Assembly: GCA_029263275.1 (NCBI GenBank)
Contig: JAJCXU010000497.1
Coordinates: forward strand, 1-5,109
DNA length: 5,109 nucleotides
DNA from: Ilumatobacter sp.
GTDB lineage: Bacteria > Actinomycetota > Acidimicrobiia > Acidimicrobiales > Ilumatobacteraceae
Direction: 5' to 3'
In this document: positions 1-5,109 of the stretch, one piece after another
Layout of the letters: each line of letters starts with the position of its first letter
How positions within the stretch are numbered: the first letter of the stretch is position 1
Notes under the pieces: generated by a model
Told to the model about the DNA's origin: nothing
The model's input: only the letters and a program-made list of their open reading frames with translations
The model's database searches: none
Program-made: the position numbers and the translations under genes

Positions 1-810
1 CCTGCCGTCCTGCAATTCATGCTGATGATGCCCAACATGGAAACGGCAGACTTCTCCAGCCTGCAAATTCTCGTGTACGGCGCCTCGCCGATCAGTGAAG
101 AAGTGCTCACCGCGTGCGTCGAGAAGTTCAAGCCGTGCAAGTTCTGGCAGGCGTACGGGCTGACCGAGACGACCGGTGTCGTGGCGAACCTGCCCCCGGA
201 AGACCATGATCCCAACGGCCCGAACAAGCATCGGCTGCGGTCGTGTGGCGTCGCTGGCCCCGGAGTCGAGCTCCGCATCGTTGGTGACGGCGGCGAGGAC
301 TGCGCGACGGGCGAAGTCGGGGAGATCTGGATTCGCACGCTGCAGAACATGCTCGGCTATTGGAAGATGCCCGAAGAGACTGAGAAGGCCATCACGTCTG
401 ATGGATGGTTCAAGTCGGGCGACGCGGGCTACCTCGACGCCGACGACTACCTCTATATCCATGACCGAGTGAAGGACATGATCGTGTCCGGCGGCGAAAA
501 CGTGTATCCGGCCGAAGTCGAAAATGTGTTGATGGGACACCCGGCCATTGCCGACGTCGCCGTGATCGGCGTGCCACACGACAAATGGGGCGAGACCGCC
601 AAGGCCGTCATCGTGCCAGCTGCGGATGTCGAGACCGGCGATGAACTCGCCGCGGAGATCATGGCCTACAGCAAGGAACGTCTCGCCACGTTCAAGTGCC
701 CGACCAGCGTCGACTGGGTCACCGAGCTTCCGCGCAACCCTTCAGGCAAGATCCTCAAGAAGGATCTCCGCGAGCCGTATTGGGAAGGTCGTGACCGCCG
801 CGTCGGCTGA
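1..810 (+). CDS. Acyl-CoA synthetase (AMP-forming, ANL superfamily), C-terminal part; 5' end outside the window
   Basis: This is the last 269 residues of an ATP-dependent acyl-CoA ligase, which activates a carboxylic acid to an acyl-adenylate and then transfers it to coenzyme A in the cytoplasm. The reading frame is open from base 1, so the N-terminal half (about 230-280 residues in this family) lies upstream. Visible family motifs are YGLTE (154-168, adenine/substrate region), GEIWIR, and GWFKSGD with the ATP-ribose-binding Asp at 421-423. They are followed by the hinge DRVKDMIVSGGENVYP (463-510) and PRNPSGK with the catalytic C-domain lysine at 748-750. The ending LREPYWEGRDRRVG resembles actinobacterial fatty-acid CoA ligases (FadD-like). 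The acyl substrate cannot be read from this part, because most of the pocket is encoded upstream. All key residues of the visible half are present, so it looks functional. The next gene starts 24 bases downstream and may be co-transcribed. Confidence 0.95.
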   Translation, partial: PAVLQFMLMMPNMETADFSSLQILVYGASPISEEVLTACVEKFKPCKFWQAYGLTETTGVVANLPPEDHDPNGPNKHRLRSCGVAGPGVELRIVGDGGEDCATGEVGEIWIRTLQNMLGYWKMPEETEKAITSDGWFKSGDAGYLDADDYLYIHDRVKDMIVSGGENVYPAEVENVLMGHPAIADVAVIGVPHDKWGETAKAVIVPAADVETGDELAAEIMAYSKERLATFKCPTSVDWVTELPRNPSGKILKKDLREPYWEGRDRRVG

Positions 811-826
811 GATCGCCGTGGTTCGT

Positions 827-830
827 GAGG
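827..830 (+). promoter_or_regulatory. Shine-Dalgarno site of the DinB-fold gene
   Basis: GAGG ends 4 bases before the GTG at 835. It supports this start and translation from a transcript shared with the synthetase gene upstream. The spacing is a little short, so the assignment is moderate. Confidence 0.4.
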
Positions 831-834
831 TGCT

Positions 835-1407
835 GTGGACACACAACGTGAACTGATCGACGTCTCCAACGAGGCGTGGCACCGACTGTGGAGACGTCTC
901 GACGGGCTCAGTGATGCTGAGTACTTCTGGGAGCCGGCACCCGACTGTTGGACAGTCCGCGAGGTCGCTGCTGGGAAGTGGGCTGCTGACGGTGCGGCCG
1001 AACGGCTTGACGTCGCGCCGTTCACCACGATTGCGTGGCGCCTCTGGCATCTGATCGACCTGTACGGCGAGAACCGCGCACCGACCTGGCTCGGCGTGCC
1101 GCCACAAGGGGATCCGATCGGGCTTGATGATCCCGCGGGTGCGCCGCCGTCGACTGCGGCGGCGGCACTGGGATTGCTCGACCGCGCTCACGATCGATGG
1201 GACGCACACCTTGCCCTGGCGGGTGATGCCCTGCTCGACCAAGAAATTGGCAGCGCAGGCGGCCCGTACGCGCGCAGCAGCAAGGCCGCGTACGTGCTGC
1301 ACATGCTCGACGAGTTCATTCATCACGGCGCCGAGATCGCCGTACTCCGAGACCTCTGGCGTGCGCAGCACCAGCCCGGTGCCGTCGCCGCCGAACAACC
1401 TCGCTGA
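835..1407 (+). CDS. DinB-fold protein (DinB_2/mycothiol S-transferase-like), function unknown
   Basis: This 190-residue protein resembles the DinB four-helix-bundle superfamily, whose members are often metal-dependent thiol transferases using mycothiol or bacillithiol; the exact reaction here is unknown. Typical features are the N-terminal helix with SNEAWHRLWRRLDGLSDAEYFW (residues 11-32), then PAPDCWTVRE, a helix containing RLWHLIDLYGEN with His72, and a C-terminal helix EFIHHGAEIAVLRDLW (160-175) with His163 and His164. His72 and His164 are the likely metal ligands. The third ligand is uncertain because Glu160 occupies the place four residues before His164. GTG at 835 is the first possible start, since the same frame has a stop at 826-828, and a GAGG Shine-Dalgarno lies 4 bases before it. 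Residues 101-112 are a Pro/Ala-rich linker. No signal peptide or membrane segment is seen. Detoxification using a low-molecular-weight thiol is a guess from the family. Confidence 0.8.
   Translation: MDTQRELIDVSNEAWHRLWRRLDGLSDAEYFWEPAPDCWTVREVAAGKWAADGAAERLDVAPFTTIAWRLWHLIDLYGENRAPTWLGVPPQGDPIGLDDPAGAPPSTAAAALGLLDRAHDRWDAHLALAGDALLDQEIGSAGGPYARSSKAAYVLHMLDEFIHHGAEIAVLRDLWRAQHQPGAVAAEQPR
1142..1164. repeat. Perfect 8-base GC inverted repeat inside the DinB-fold gene
   Basis: CGCCGCCG (1142-1149) is followed by a 7-base spacer and then CGGCGGCG (1157-1164), an exact reverse complement. In RNA this would form an eight-pair all-GC hairpin. It falls where the protein has its low-complexity Pro/Ala linker, so runs of GCC/GCG/CCG codons in GC-rich DNA are the simplest explanation. 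Confidence 0.5.
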
Positions 1408-1439
1408 CATCGTTTGCGTCGGCGTGACACGATTGGCCC

Positions 1440-1892
1440 GTGCAGCCAGCCGAGACGCGAGTGCCCGGAACCGACTACACGATTTCGATGGATCGGGAGC
1501 GTGTCGACGTCGGCATGGTCGCGGCATACCTCGGCAACGACTCGTACTGGGCGGTGGGTCGACCTGCTGAGGTGGTGCGTCGATCGATCGAGTCGAGCAC
1601 GGTCTTCGGTGCCTACGACGTCGACGGAACCCAAGCCGGTGTCGCCCGACTGGTCACCGACGAGGCGACGTTCGGGTGGCTCTGCGACGTGTTCGTGCTC
1701 GACGCTCATCGCGGCAACGGTTTGGGCAAGCACCTCGTCGCAGCAGCGACGACCCACGCTGACCTCCTCGGGCTGCAGCGACTCGTACTCGCGACCGCCG
1801 ATGCGCACGACCTGTACCGACCATTCGGCTTCGAGGCCTCCGACGAACCGGAGCGGTGGATGTACCGACCGCACCCCACGACTCGCATGTGA
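1440..1892 (+). CDS. GNAT-family N-acetyltransferase
   Basis: This 150-residue protein is a single GNAT domain, which transfers an acetyl group from acetyl-CoA to an amine; the acceptor is unknown. The order of motifs fits the family. The N-terminal strand and helix are followed by YWAVGRP (36-42), a strand pair FGAYDVDGTQAGVARLV (56-72), and LCDVFVLDAHRGNGLGKHL with the acetyl-CoA pyrophosphate loop R91-G-N-G-L-G96. LVLATADAHDLYRPFGF (115-131) closes the domain, with Tyr126 in the usual general-acid place. GTG 1440 is the first start after an in-frame stop at 1425-1427. GTG 1461 and ATG 1488 are also in frame and would give 143 or 134 residues. The conserved part begins near residue 13, so 1440 or 1461 is more likely than 1488. 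No good Shine-Dalgarno precedes any of them. The gap to the DinB-fold gene is 32 bases. Confidence 0.88.
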   Translation: MQPAETRVPGTDYTISMDRERVDVGMVAAYLGNDSYWAVGRPAEVVRRSIESSTVFGAYDVDGTQAGVARLVTDEATFGWLCDVFVLDAHRGNGLGKHLVAAATTHADLLGLQRLVLATADAHDLYRPFGFEASDEPERWMYRPHPTTRM

Positions 1893-1929
1893 CCGGGGGC
1901 GCATGGATCGTTCGGTTGTGAAACGTCGA

Positions 1930-1935
1930 TAGCGT
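1930..1935 (+). promoter_or_regulatory. Putative -10 box of a leaderless typA promoter
   Basis: TAGCGT fits the actinobacterial TANNNT -10 pattern and ends 8 bases before the typA GTG. Transcription would then begin at or within a couple of bases of the start codon. No Shine-Dalgarno sequence precedes the GTG, which agrees with leaderless translation. No convincing -35 box is seen at normal spacing. Confidence 0.45.
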
Positions 1936-1943
1936 GGTCAGCC

Positions 1944-3875
1944 GTGTCTTCCACCGAAACCCCCCTCACAGATTCGGGCGCTCTCTCGTCGCGTACCGAT
2001 ATCAGAAACCTCGCGATCGTCGCGCACGTCGACCACGGCAAGACCACCCTCGTCGACGCCATGCTCCAGCAGTCGGGCGCATTCGGCGCGCACGAAGAGC
2101 TCGTCGAGCGGGTCATGGACTCCGGCGACCTCGAAAAGGAAAAGGGCATCACCATCCTCGCCAAGAACACCTCACTGGTGTGGGACGACAAGGCGAGCGG
2201 CGAGAAGATCACCCTGAACATCGTCGACACACCGGGCCACGCCGACTTTGGTGGCGAAGTCGAGCGAGCGCTCACCATGGTCGACGGCATCGTCCTCCTC
2301 GTCGACTCCGCCGAAGGGCCGCTTCCCCAGACTCGCTTCGTGCTGCGCAAGGCGCTTGCTCGCGATCTGCCGGTCATCCTGGCGATCAACAAGATCGACC
2401 GCCCCGACGCTCGCACCGCAGAAGTGGTCGACGAGGTCTACGAACTCTTCTTCGATCTCGACGCCCGCGAAGACCAAGTCGAGTTCCCCATCATCTATTG
2501 CTCGGGCCGCGACGGTTGGGCGACGCTCGACCTCGACGAGGCCCACGGGATCGTCAAGGGCGACATCACGGGCAAGGACCTCACGCCATTCGTCAACGTG
2601 CTCCTCGAGAGCATTCCCGCGCCGACCTACACCGAAGGCGCCCCGTTGCAGGCTTGGGTCACCAACCTCGACTCGTCGCCGTACCTCGGACGCCTCGCGC
2701 TGCTGCGCATCATGGAGGGCGAGATCAAGAAGGGCCAGTCGGTTGCATGGTGCAAGGTCGACGGCACCATCGGTCGGGCCAAGATCGCCGAGCTGTTCCT
2801 CACTGAACACCTCGAGCGAATCCCGGTCAGCTCCGCTCGCCAGGGCGACCTCGCAGCCATTGCCGGCATCGAAGACATCTTCATCGGCGAGACACTCGCT
2901 GATCTCGAGAACCCGATCGCGCTCCCGCTGATCACCGTCGACGAGCCGGCGCTCTCGATGACCATCGGCATCAACACGTCTCCGCTCGCCGGGCGTGAGG
3001 GCAAGAAGCTCACCGCTCGCCTCGTCAAGGCCCGTCTCGACCAGGAACTGATCGGCAACGTGTCGATCCGTGTGCTCACGACCGAGCGCCCCGACGCCTG
3101 GGAAGTACAGGCTCGTGGCGAACTGCAGCTCGCAATCCTCGTCGAGCAGATGCGCCGCGAGGGCTTCGAGCTCACCGTTGGCAAGCCGGTCGTGTTGACC
3201 AAGGAAATCGACGGCAAGGTGCACGAGCCGGTTGAGCGCGTCACCATCGACGTCCCCGACGAGTACCTCGGTGCGGTCACACAGCTCCTCGCCACACGTA
3301 AGGGCCGGATGCAGAACATGGGTGGCAGCGGCTGGGTCCGTCTCGACTACCTCGTTCCTGCCCGTGGCCTCATCGGCTTCCGCACGCAATTCATGACCGA
3401 GACGCGCGGCACCGGCATCATCAGCCACATCTTCGAGGGCTACGAGCCGTGGGCCGGCGAGATTCGTGCCCGTGCCCAAGGGGTGTTGGTCAGTGACCGC
3501 CTCGGGCCCGTCACCAACTACGCCATGATCAACCTGCAGGACCGTTCGGCCATGATGGTCAAGGCCGGCGACGAGGTCTACGAAGGCATGATCATCGGCG
3601 AGAACTCGCGTGCAGGCGACATGGACGTCAACATCTGTCGTGAGAAGAAGCAGACCAACGTGCGTGCATCTTCGTCTGACGAGACCGTCAAGGTCACGCC
3701 GCCGAAGCTGCTCTCCCTCGAAGGCGCCCTTGAGTTCATCAGCGTCGACGAGTGCGTCGAAGTCACCCCGGAGAACATCCGGATTCGCAAAGTCGAGCTC
3801 GATCCGACGATTCGAGCCCGCGCTGCCAAGAAGGCCAGCAACGAACTCAAGGCCGAAGCCGAAGCAAAGGGCTGA
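1944..3875 (+). CDS. typA: Ribosome-associated translational GTPase TypA/BipA
   Basis: TypA/BipA is an EF-G-like GTPase that binds the ribosome and helps 50S assembly and growth under cold or other stress. The 643-residue product is complete and slightly longer than the roughly 605-residue E. coli protein. The G domain shows G1 AHVDHGKT (27-34), G2 with Thr70 in EKEKGITI, G3 DTPGH with the catalytic His99, G4 NKID (149-152) and G5 SGRDG (187-191; the family more often has SA here). Domains II and III/V follow, then the BipA-specific C-terminal domain. Its hallmarks EVYEGMIIGENSR, KKQTNVRAS, LEGALEFI and EVTPENIRIRK are all present. GTG 1944 is the only usable start: the frame is closed by the GNAT gene's own TGA (1890-1892) and no other ATG, GTG or TTG lies between that stop and the G1 motif. 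The gene appears to have its own promoter. Confidence 0.98.
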   Translation: MSSTETPLTDSGALSSRTDIRNLAIVAHVDHGKTTLVDAMLQQSGAFGAHEELVERVMDSGDLEKEKGITILAKNTSLVWDDKASGEKITLNIVDTPGHADFGGEVERALTMVDGIVLLVDSAEGPLPQTRFVLRKALARDLPVILAINKIDRPDARTAEVVDEVYELFFDLDAREDQVEFPIIYCSGRDGWATLDLDEAHGIVKGDITGKDLTPFVNVLLESIPAPTYTEGAPLQAWVTNLDSSPYLGRLALLRIMEGEIKKGQSVAWCKVDGTIGRAKIAELFLTEHLERIPVSSARQGDLAAIAGIEDIFIGETLADLENPIALPLITVDEPALSMTIGINTSPLAGREGKKLTARLVKARLDQELIGNVSIRVLTTERPDAWEVQARGELQLAILVEQMRREGFELTVGKPVVLTKEIDGKVHEPVERVTIDVPDEYLGAVTQLLATRKGRMQNMGGSGWVRLDYLVPARGLIGFRTQFMTETRGTGIISHIFEGYEPWAGEIRARAQGVLVSDRLGPVTNYAMINLQDRSAMMVKAGDEVYEGMIIGENSRAGDMDVNICREKKQTNVRASSSDETVKVTPPKLLSLEGALEFISVDECVEVTPENIRIRKVELDPTIRARAAKKASNELKAEAEAKG

Positions 3876-3894
3876 CCCGAGCAGTGAGTTCGCT

Positions 3895-3909
3895 GGCGCG
3901 CTCAGCGCC
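3895..3909 (+). terminator. Weak GC hairpin after typA, possible terminator
   Basis: GGCGC (3895-3899) and GCGCC (3905-3909) pair around a 5-base loop, 19 bases after the typA stop. There is no T-run behind it, and five pairs are easily found by chance in GC-rich DNA, so it is at best a weak termination or RNA 3'-end signal. Confidence 0.2.
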
Positions 3910-3924
3910 GCAAGCTCATCGTTC

Positions 3925-3929
3925 GGGAG
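3925..3929 (+). promoter_or_regulatory. Shine-Dalgarno-like GGGAG before an alternative larE start
   Basis: GGGAG ends 7 bases before GTG 3937, which is in frame with larE and would add 9 residues (MPATGHTAR) to the N-terminus. The spacing is ideal, so this start cannot be dismissed. The added residues do not resemble the family. Confidence 0.3.
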
Positions 3930-3951
3930 AAGTCTTGTGCCGGCGACGGGG

Positions 3952-3957
3952 CATACT
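3952..3957 (+). promoter_or_regulatory. Putative -10 box before larE
   Basis: CATACT resembles TATAAT at four of six positions and ends 6 bases before GTG 3964. That would place the transcript start on the start codon, as in leaderless actinobacterial genes. No clear -35 box is seen at 16-19 bases upstream. It competes with the SD-supported start at 3937. Confidence 0.3.
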
Positions 3958-3963
3958 GCTCGC

Positions 3964-4791
3964 GTGACCGAGGTGCTCGACGGACTGGTGGGGTTGCACC
4001 CGGAGCTGGCCCGCAAGATTGCGGTACTCGACGAGCGGTTGCGTGAGCTCGGCAGCGTGGTCGTGGCGTTCAGCGGGGGAGCGGATTCAGCGTTTCTCGC
4101 CGCGGCTGCCCAACGGGTACTCGGCGCGGACGGCACACACTGCGTGACGGCGGTGTCGCCCTCACTTGCAGGCGACGAAGCCGATGACTGTCGACGGTTG
4201 GCCGAAGAGTGGGGCCTGCGCTGGACGCCAGTTGTCACCCACGAGATGGAGCGAGCGGCGTACCGACTCAACGACACCGACCGCTGCTTCCACTGCAAGG
4301 CCGAGTTGATGGATGTCGTCGCTCCAATCGCCGACGTTGCTGAAGCAATTGTCGTGCTCGGCGTGAACGTCGATGACCTTGGCGACCACCGCCCGGGCCA
4401 GCAGGCGGCACAGCAGGCGGGTGCGCAGTTCCCACTCGTCGATGCCGGCTTCACCAAGGCGGATGTTCGAGCGGCGTCCCAGCACTTCGGTCTCCGCACC
4501 TGGGACAAGCCAGCTGCGGCATGCCTTGCCTCGCGCATCCCGTATGGCACGGCGGTGTCCGTCGGCATCCTCAGCAGCGTCGATCGGGCCGAAGCTGCAC
4601 TGCACCGTCTCGGATTCGCTCAGGTCAGGGTGCGCCACTACGACGACACCGCGCGGATCGAAGTCGACGTCGACGACCTCGCTGGCGTCGTGGCCCAGCG
4701 CAATGAAGTGGTGGCAGCCGTCCATGCGGCGGGCTATCGCTACGTCACGCTCGACCTCGAAGGTTTCCGCAGCGGCAACCTCAACGGCTGA
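3964..4791 (+). CDS. larE: LarE-type ATP-dependent sacrificial sulfur transferase
   Basis: LarE adenylates a carboxylate of the pyridinium dicarboxylate mononucleotide and inserts sulfur during synthesis of the nickel-pincer cofactor first found in lactate racemase. The 275-residue product has the N-type ATP pyrophosphatase (PP-loop) fold with SGGADS at 37-42. It also carries RCFHCK (107-112), GVNVDDLGDHRPG (133-145), WDKPAAACLASRIPYGT (180-196), ARIEV (230-234) and the C-terminal LDLEGFRSGNLN (263-274), all typical of LarE. Cys187 lies in the CLASR segment and is the probable sulfur donor by position; it is the only cysteine after residue 111. GTG 3964 gives a family-like length; GTG 3937 is a possible alternative. 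The frame stays open far into typA, but that overlap is a shadow. Neither larB nor larC is in the window, so the partner pathway here is unproven. The gene lies 88 bases after typA. Confidence 0.93.
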   Translation: MTEVLDGLVGLHPELARKIAVLDERLRELGSVVVAFSGGADSAFLAAAAQRVLGADGTHCVTAVSPSLAGDEADDCRRLAEEWGLRWTPVVTHEMERAAYRLNDTDRCFHCKAELMDVVAPIADVAEAIVVLGVNVDDLGDHRPGQQAAQQAGAQFPLVDAGFTKADVRAASQHFGLRTWDKPAAACLASRIPYGTAVSVGILSSVDRAEAALHRLGFAQVRVRHYDDTARIEVDVDDLAGVVAQRNEVVAAVHAAGYRYVTLDLEGFRSGNLNG

Positions 4792-4804
4792 GCAGCGGGC
4801 TCGA

Positions 4805-4835
4805 TTGTTCGGGTGCGCGGCGGTTCACGTAACGT
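4805..4835 (+). promoter_or_regulatory. Putative promoter of the LLM oxidoreductase gene
   Basis: TTGTTC (4805-4810) and TAACGT (4830-4835) are separated by 19 bases and resemble -35 and -10 boxes. The -10 box ends 8 bases before ATG 4844, the same distance as at typA, and there is no Shine-Dalgarno. This points to a leaderless or nearly leaderless transcript. The spacer is longer than the ideal 17. Confidence 0.4.
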
Positions 4836-4843
4836 CGGCCGCC
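4819..4843. promoter_or_regulatory. Imperfect palindrome over the -10 box, candidate operator
   Basis: The outer arms GGCGG (4819-4823) and CCGCC (4839-4843) and the inner arms ACGT (4827-4830) and ACGT (4832-4835) are all symmetric about base 4831. Nine of twelve arm positions are complementary. The element covers the putative -10 box and stops right before the ATG, a usual place for a repressor site. No regulator gene is in the window to pair with it. Confidence 0.35.
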
Positions 4844-5109
4844 ATGAAACTCTCGATGGGAATCAACTACTCCGGCGACTTCCATGCCGACGTCGCCAAG
4901 GTCGTCGAACTGGAAAAAGCCGGCCTCGACATCGTGTGGGTGCCTGAGGCGTACAGCTTCGACTCGGTCTCACAGATGGGGTACCTGGCCGCCAAGACGG
5001 ACACGATAGAAATCGGCGCTGGCATCCTGAACGTCTACTCGCGCACCGCAACGTGCATGGGCCAGACCGCTGCGGGCCTTGACTTCGTGTCGAGCGGCCG
5101 ATTCGTCCT
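4844..5109 (+). CDS. LLM-class (luciferase-like) oxidoreductase, probably F420-dependent; 3' end outside the window
   Basis: The first 88 codons of a bacterial-luciferase-like TIM-barrel enzyme are present; the frame runs off the right edge without a stop. Family members are usually about 300-350 residues and use reduced F420 or FMN to reduce or oxidise varied substrates. Visible features are the first strand MKLSMGINYSG, the helix ADVAKVVELEKAGLDIVWVPEA (15-36), which is the usual LLM first helix and second strand, then SQMGYLAAKT (43-52), IEIGAGILNVYSRT (55-68) and the TAAGLDFVSSGRF segment (75-87). These closely match actinobacterial F420-dependent LLM enzymes. The F420 rather than FMN choice is inferred from this resemblance, and the substrate is unknown. 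ATG 4844 is preceded by a leaderless-type promoter and a palindrome, so this gene may be controlled separately from larE, whose stop is 52 bases upstream. Confidence 0.9.
   Translation, partial: MKLSMGINYSGDFHADVAKVVELEKAGLDIVWVPEAYSFDSVSQMGYLAAKTDTIEIGAGILNVYSRTATCMGQTAAGLDFVSSGRFV

Noticed and set aside
1428..1433. CACGAT as a leaderless -10 box for the GNAT gene
   Set aside because: Only positions 2, 5 and 6 fit TATAAT and the GNAT start itself is uncertain; read-through from the DinB-fold gene 32 bases upstream explains expression equally well.
742..1527. A 261-codon minus-strand open frame across the DinB-fold gene
   Set aside because: It overlaps three + strand genes with recognisable motifs, is rich in Arg, Pro and Ser, and shows no family motif; a GC shadow.
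1934..2806. A 290-codon + strand open frame overlapping typA
   Set aside because: The product is almost only Arg, His, Pro and Gly, the typical out-of-frame reading of GC-rich DNA; typA is certain here.
3610..3963. Upstream extension of the larE frame into typA
   Set aside because: The extra residues are Arg/Ser-rich and lie opposite the conserved TypA C-terminal domain in another frame. LarE proteins do not carry such an extension.
2172..4568. A 798-codon open frame on the minus strand opposite typA and larE
   Set aside because: typA and larE are clearly real on the + strand, and strong third-position G/C plus frequent GTCGAC, which reads Val-Asp on both strands, keeps the opposite frame open. 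The translation is rich in Asp, Val, Glu and Leu and shows no recognisable domain.
4792..4818. A terminator after larE
   Set aside because: No stem of useful length and no T-run is found between the larE stop and the next promoter.

Overview
The window is ordinary, gene-dense bacterial chromosome: six protein genes, all on the + strand, separated by gaps of 24 to 88 bases. The first gene is cut by the left edge and the last by the right edge. The DNA is GC-rich with strong G/C preference at third codon positions. GTG starts are common, an F420-type luciferase-like oxidoreductase is present, and TANNNT -10-like boxes sit directly before start codons. Together these suggest an actinobacterium, perhaps of the Acidimicrobiia (Ilumatobacter-like) type. 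This placement is inferred from style and gene content, not from a marker gene.

Left part (1-1892): the C-terminal half of a fatty-acid-type acyl-CoA synthetase, then a DinB-fold protein (835-1407) and a GNAT acetyltransferase (1440-1892). The short gaps of 24 and 32 bases allow co-transcription, but the three products have no obvious shared pathway.

Middle (1944-3875): a full-length ribosome-associated GTPase TypA/BipA with all G motifs and the C-terminal BipA domain. Its GTG start is the only possible one, and the preceding bases look like a leaderless promoter.

Right part (3964-5109): a LarE-type PP-loop sulfur transferase, whose known role is the last sulfur insertions of nickel-pincer cofactor synthesis, without larB or larC in view. 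It is followed by the start of an LLM-class, probably F420-dependent, oxidoreductase. The promoter region of that oxidoreductase carries a symmetric 25-base imperfect palindrome centred on its -10 box, a candidate operator.

No RNA genes, CRISPR, mobile elements or phage genes were seen. No stretch longer than 88 bases lacks a gene. No clearly new biological system is visible. The points most worth a second look are the palindrome at 4819-4843, the repeated leaderless start layout, and the larE gene standing apart from its usual partners.
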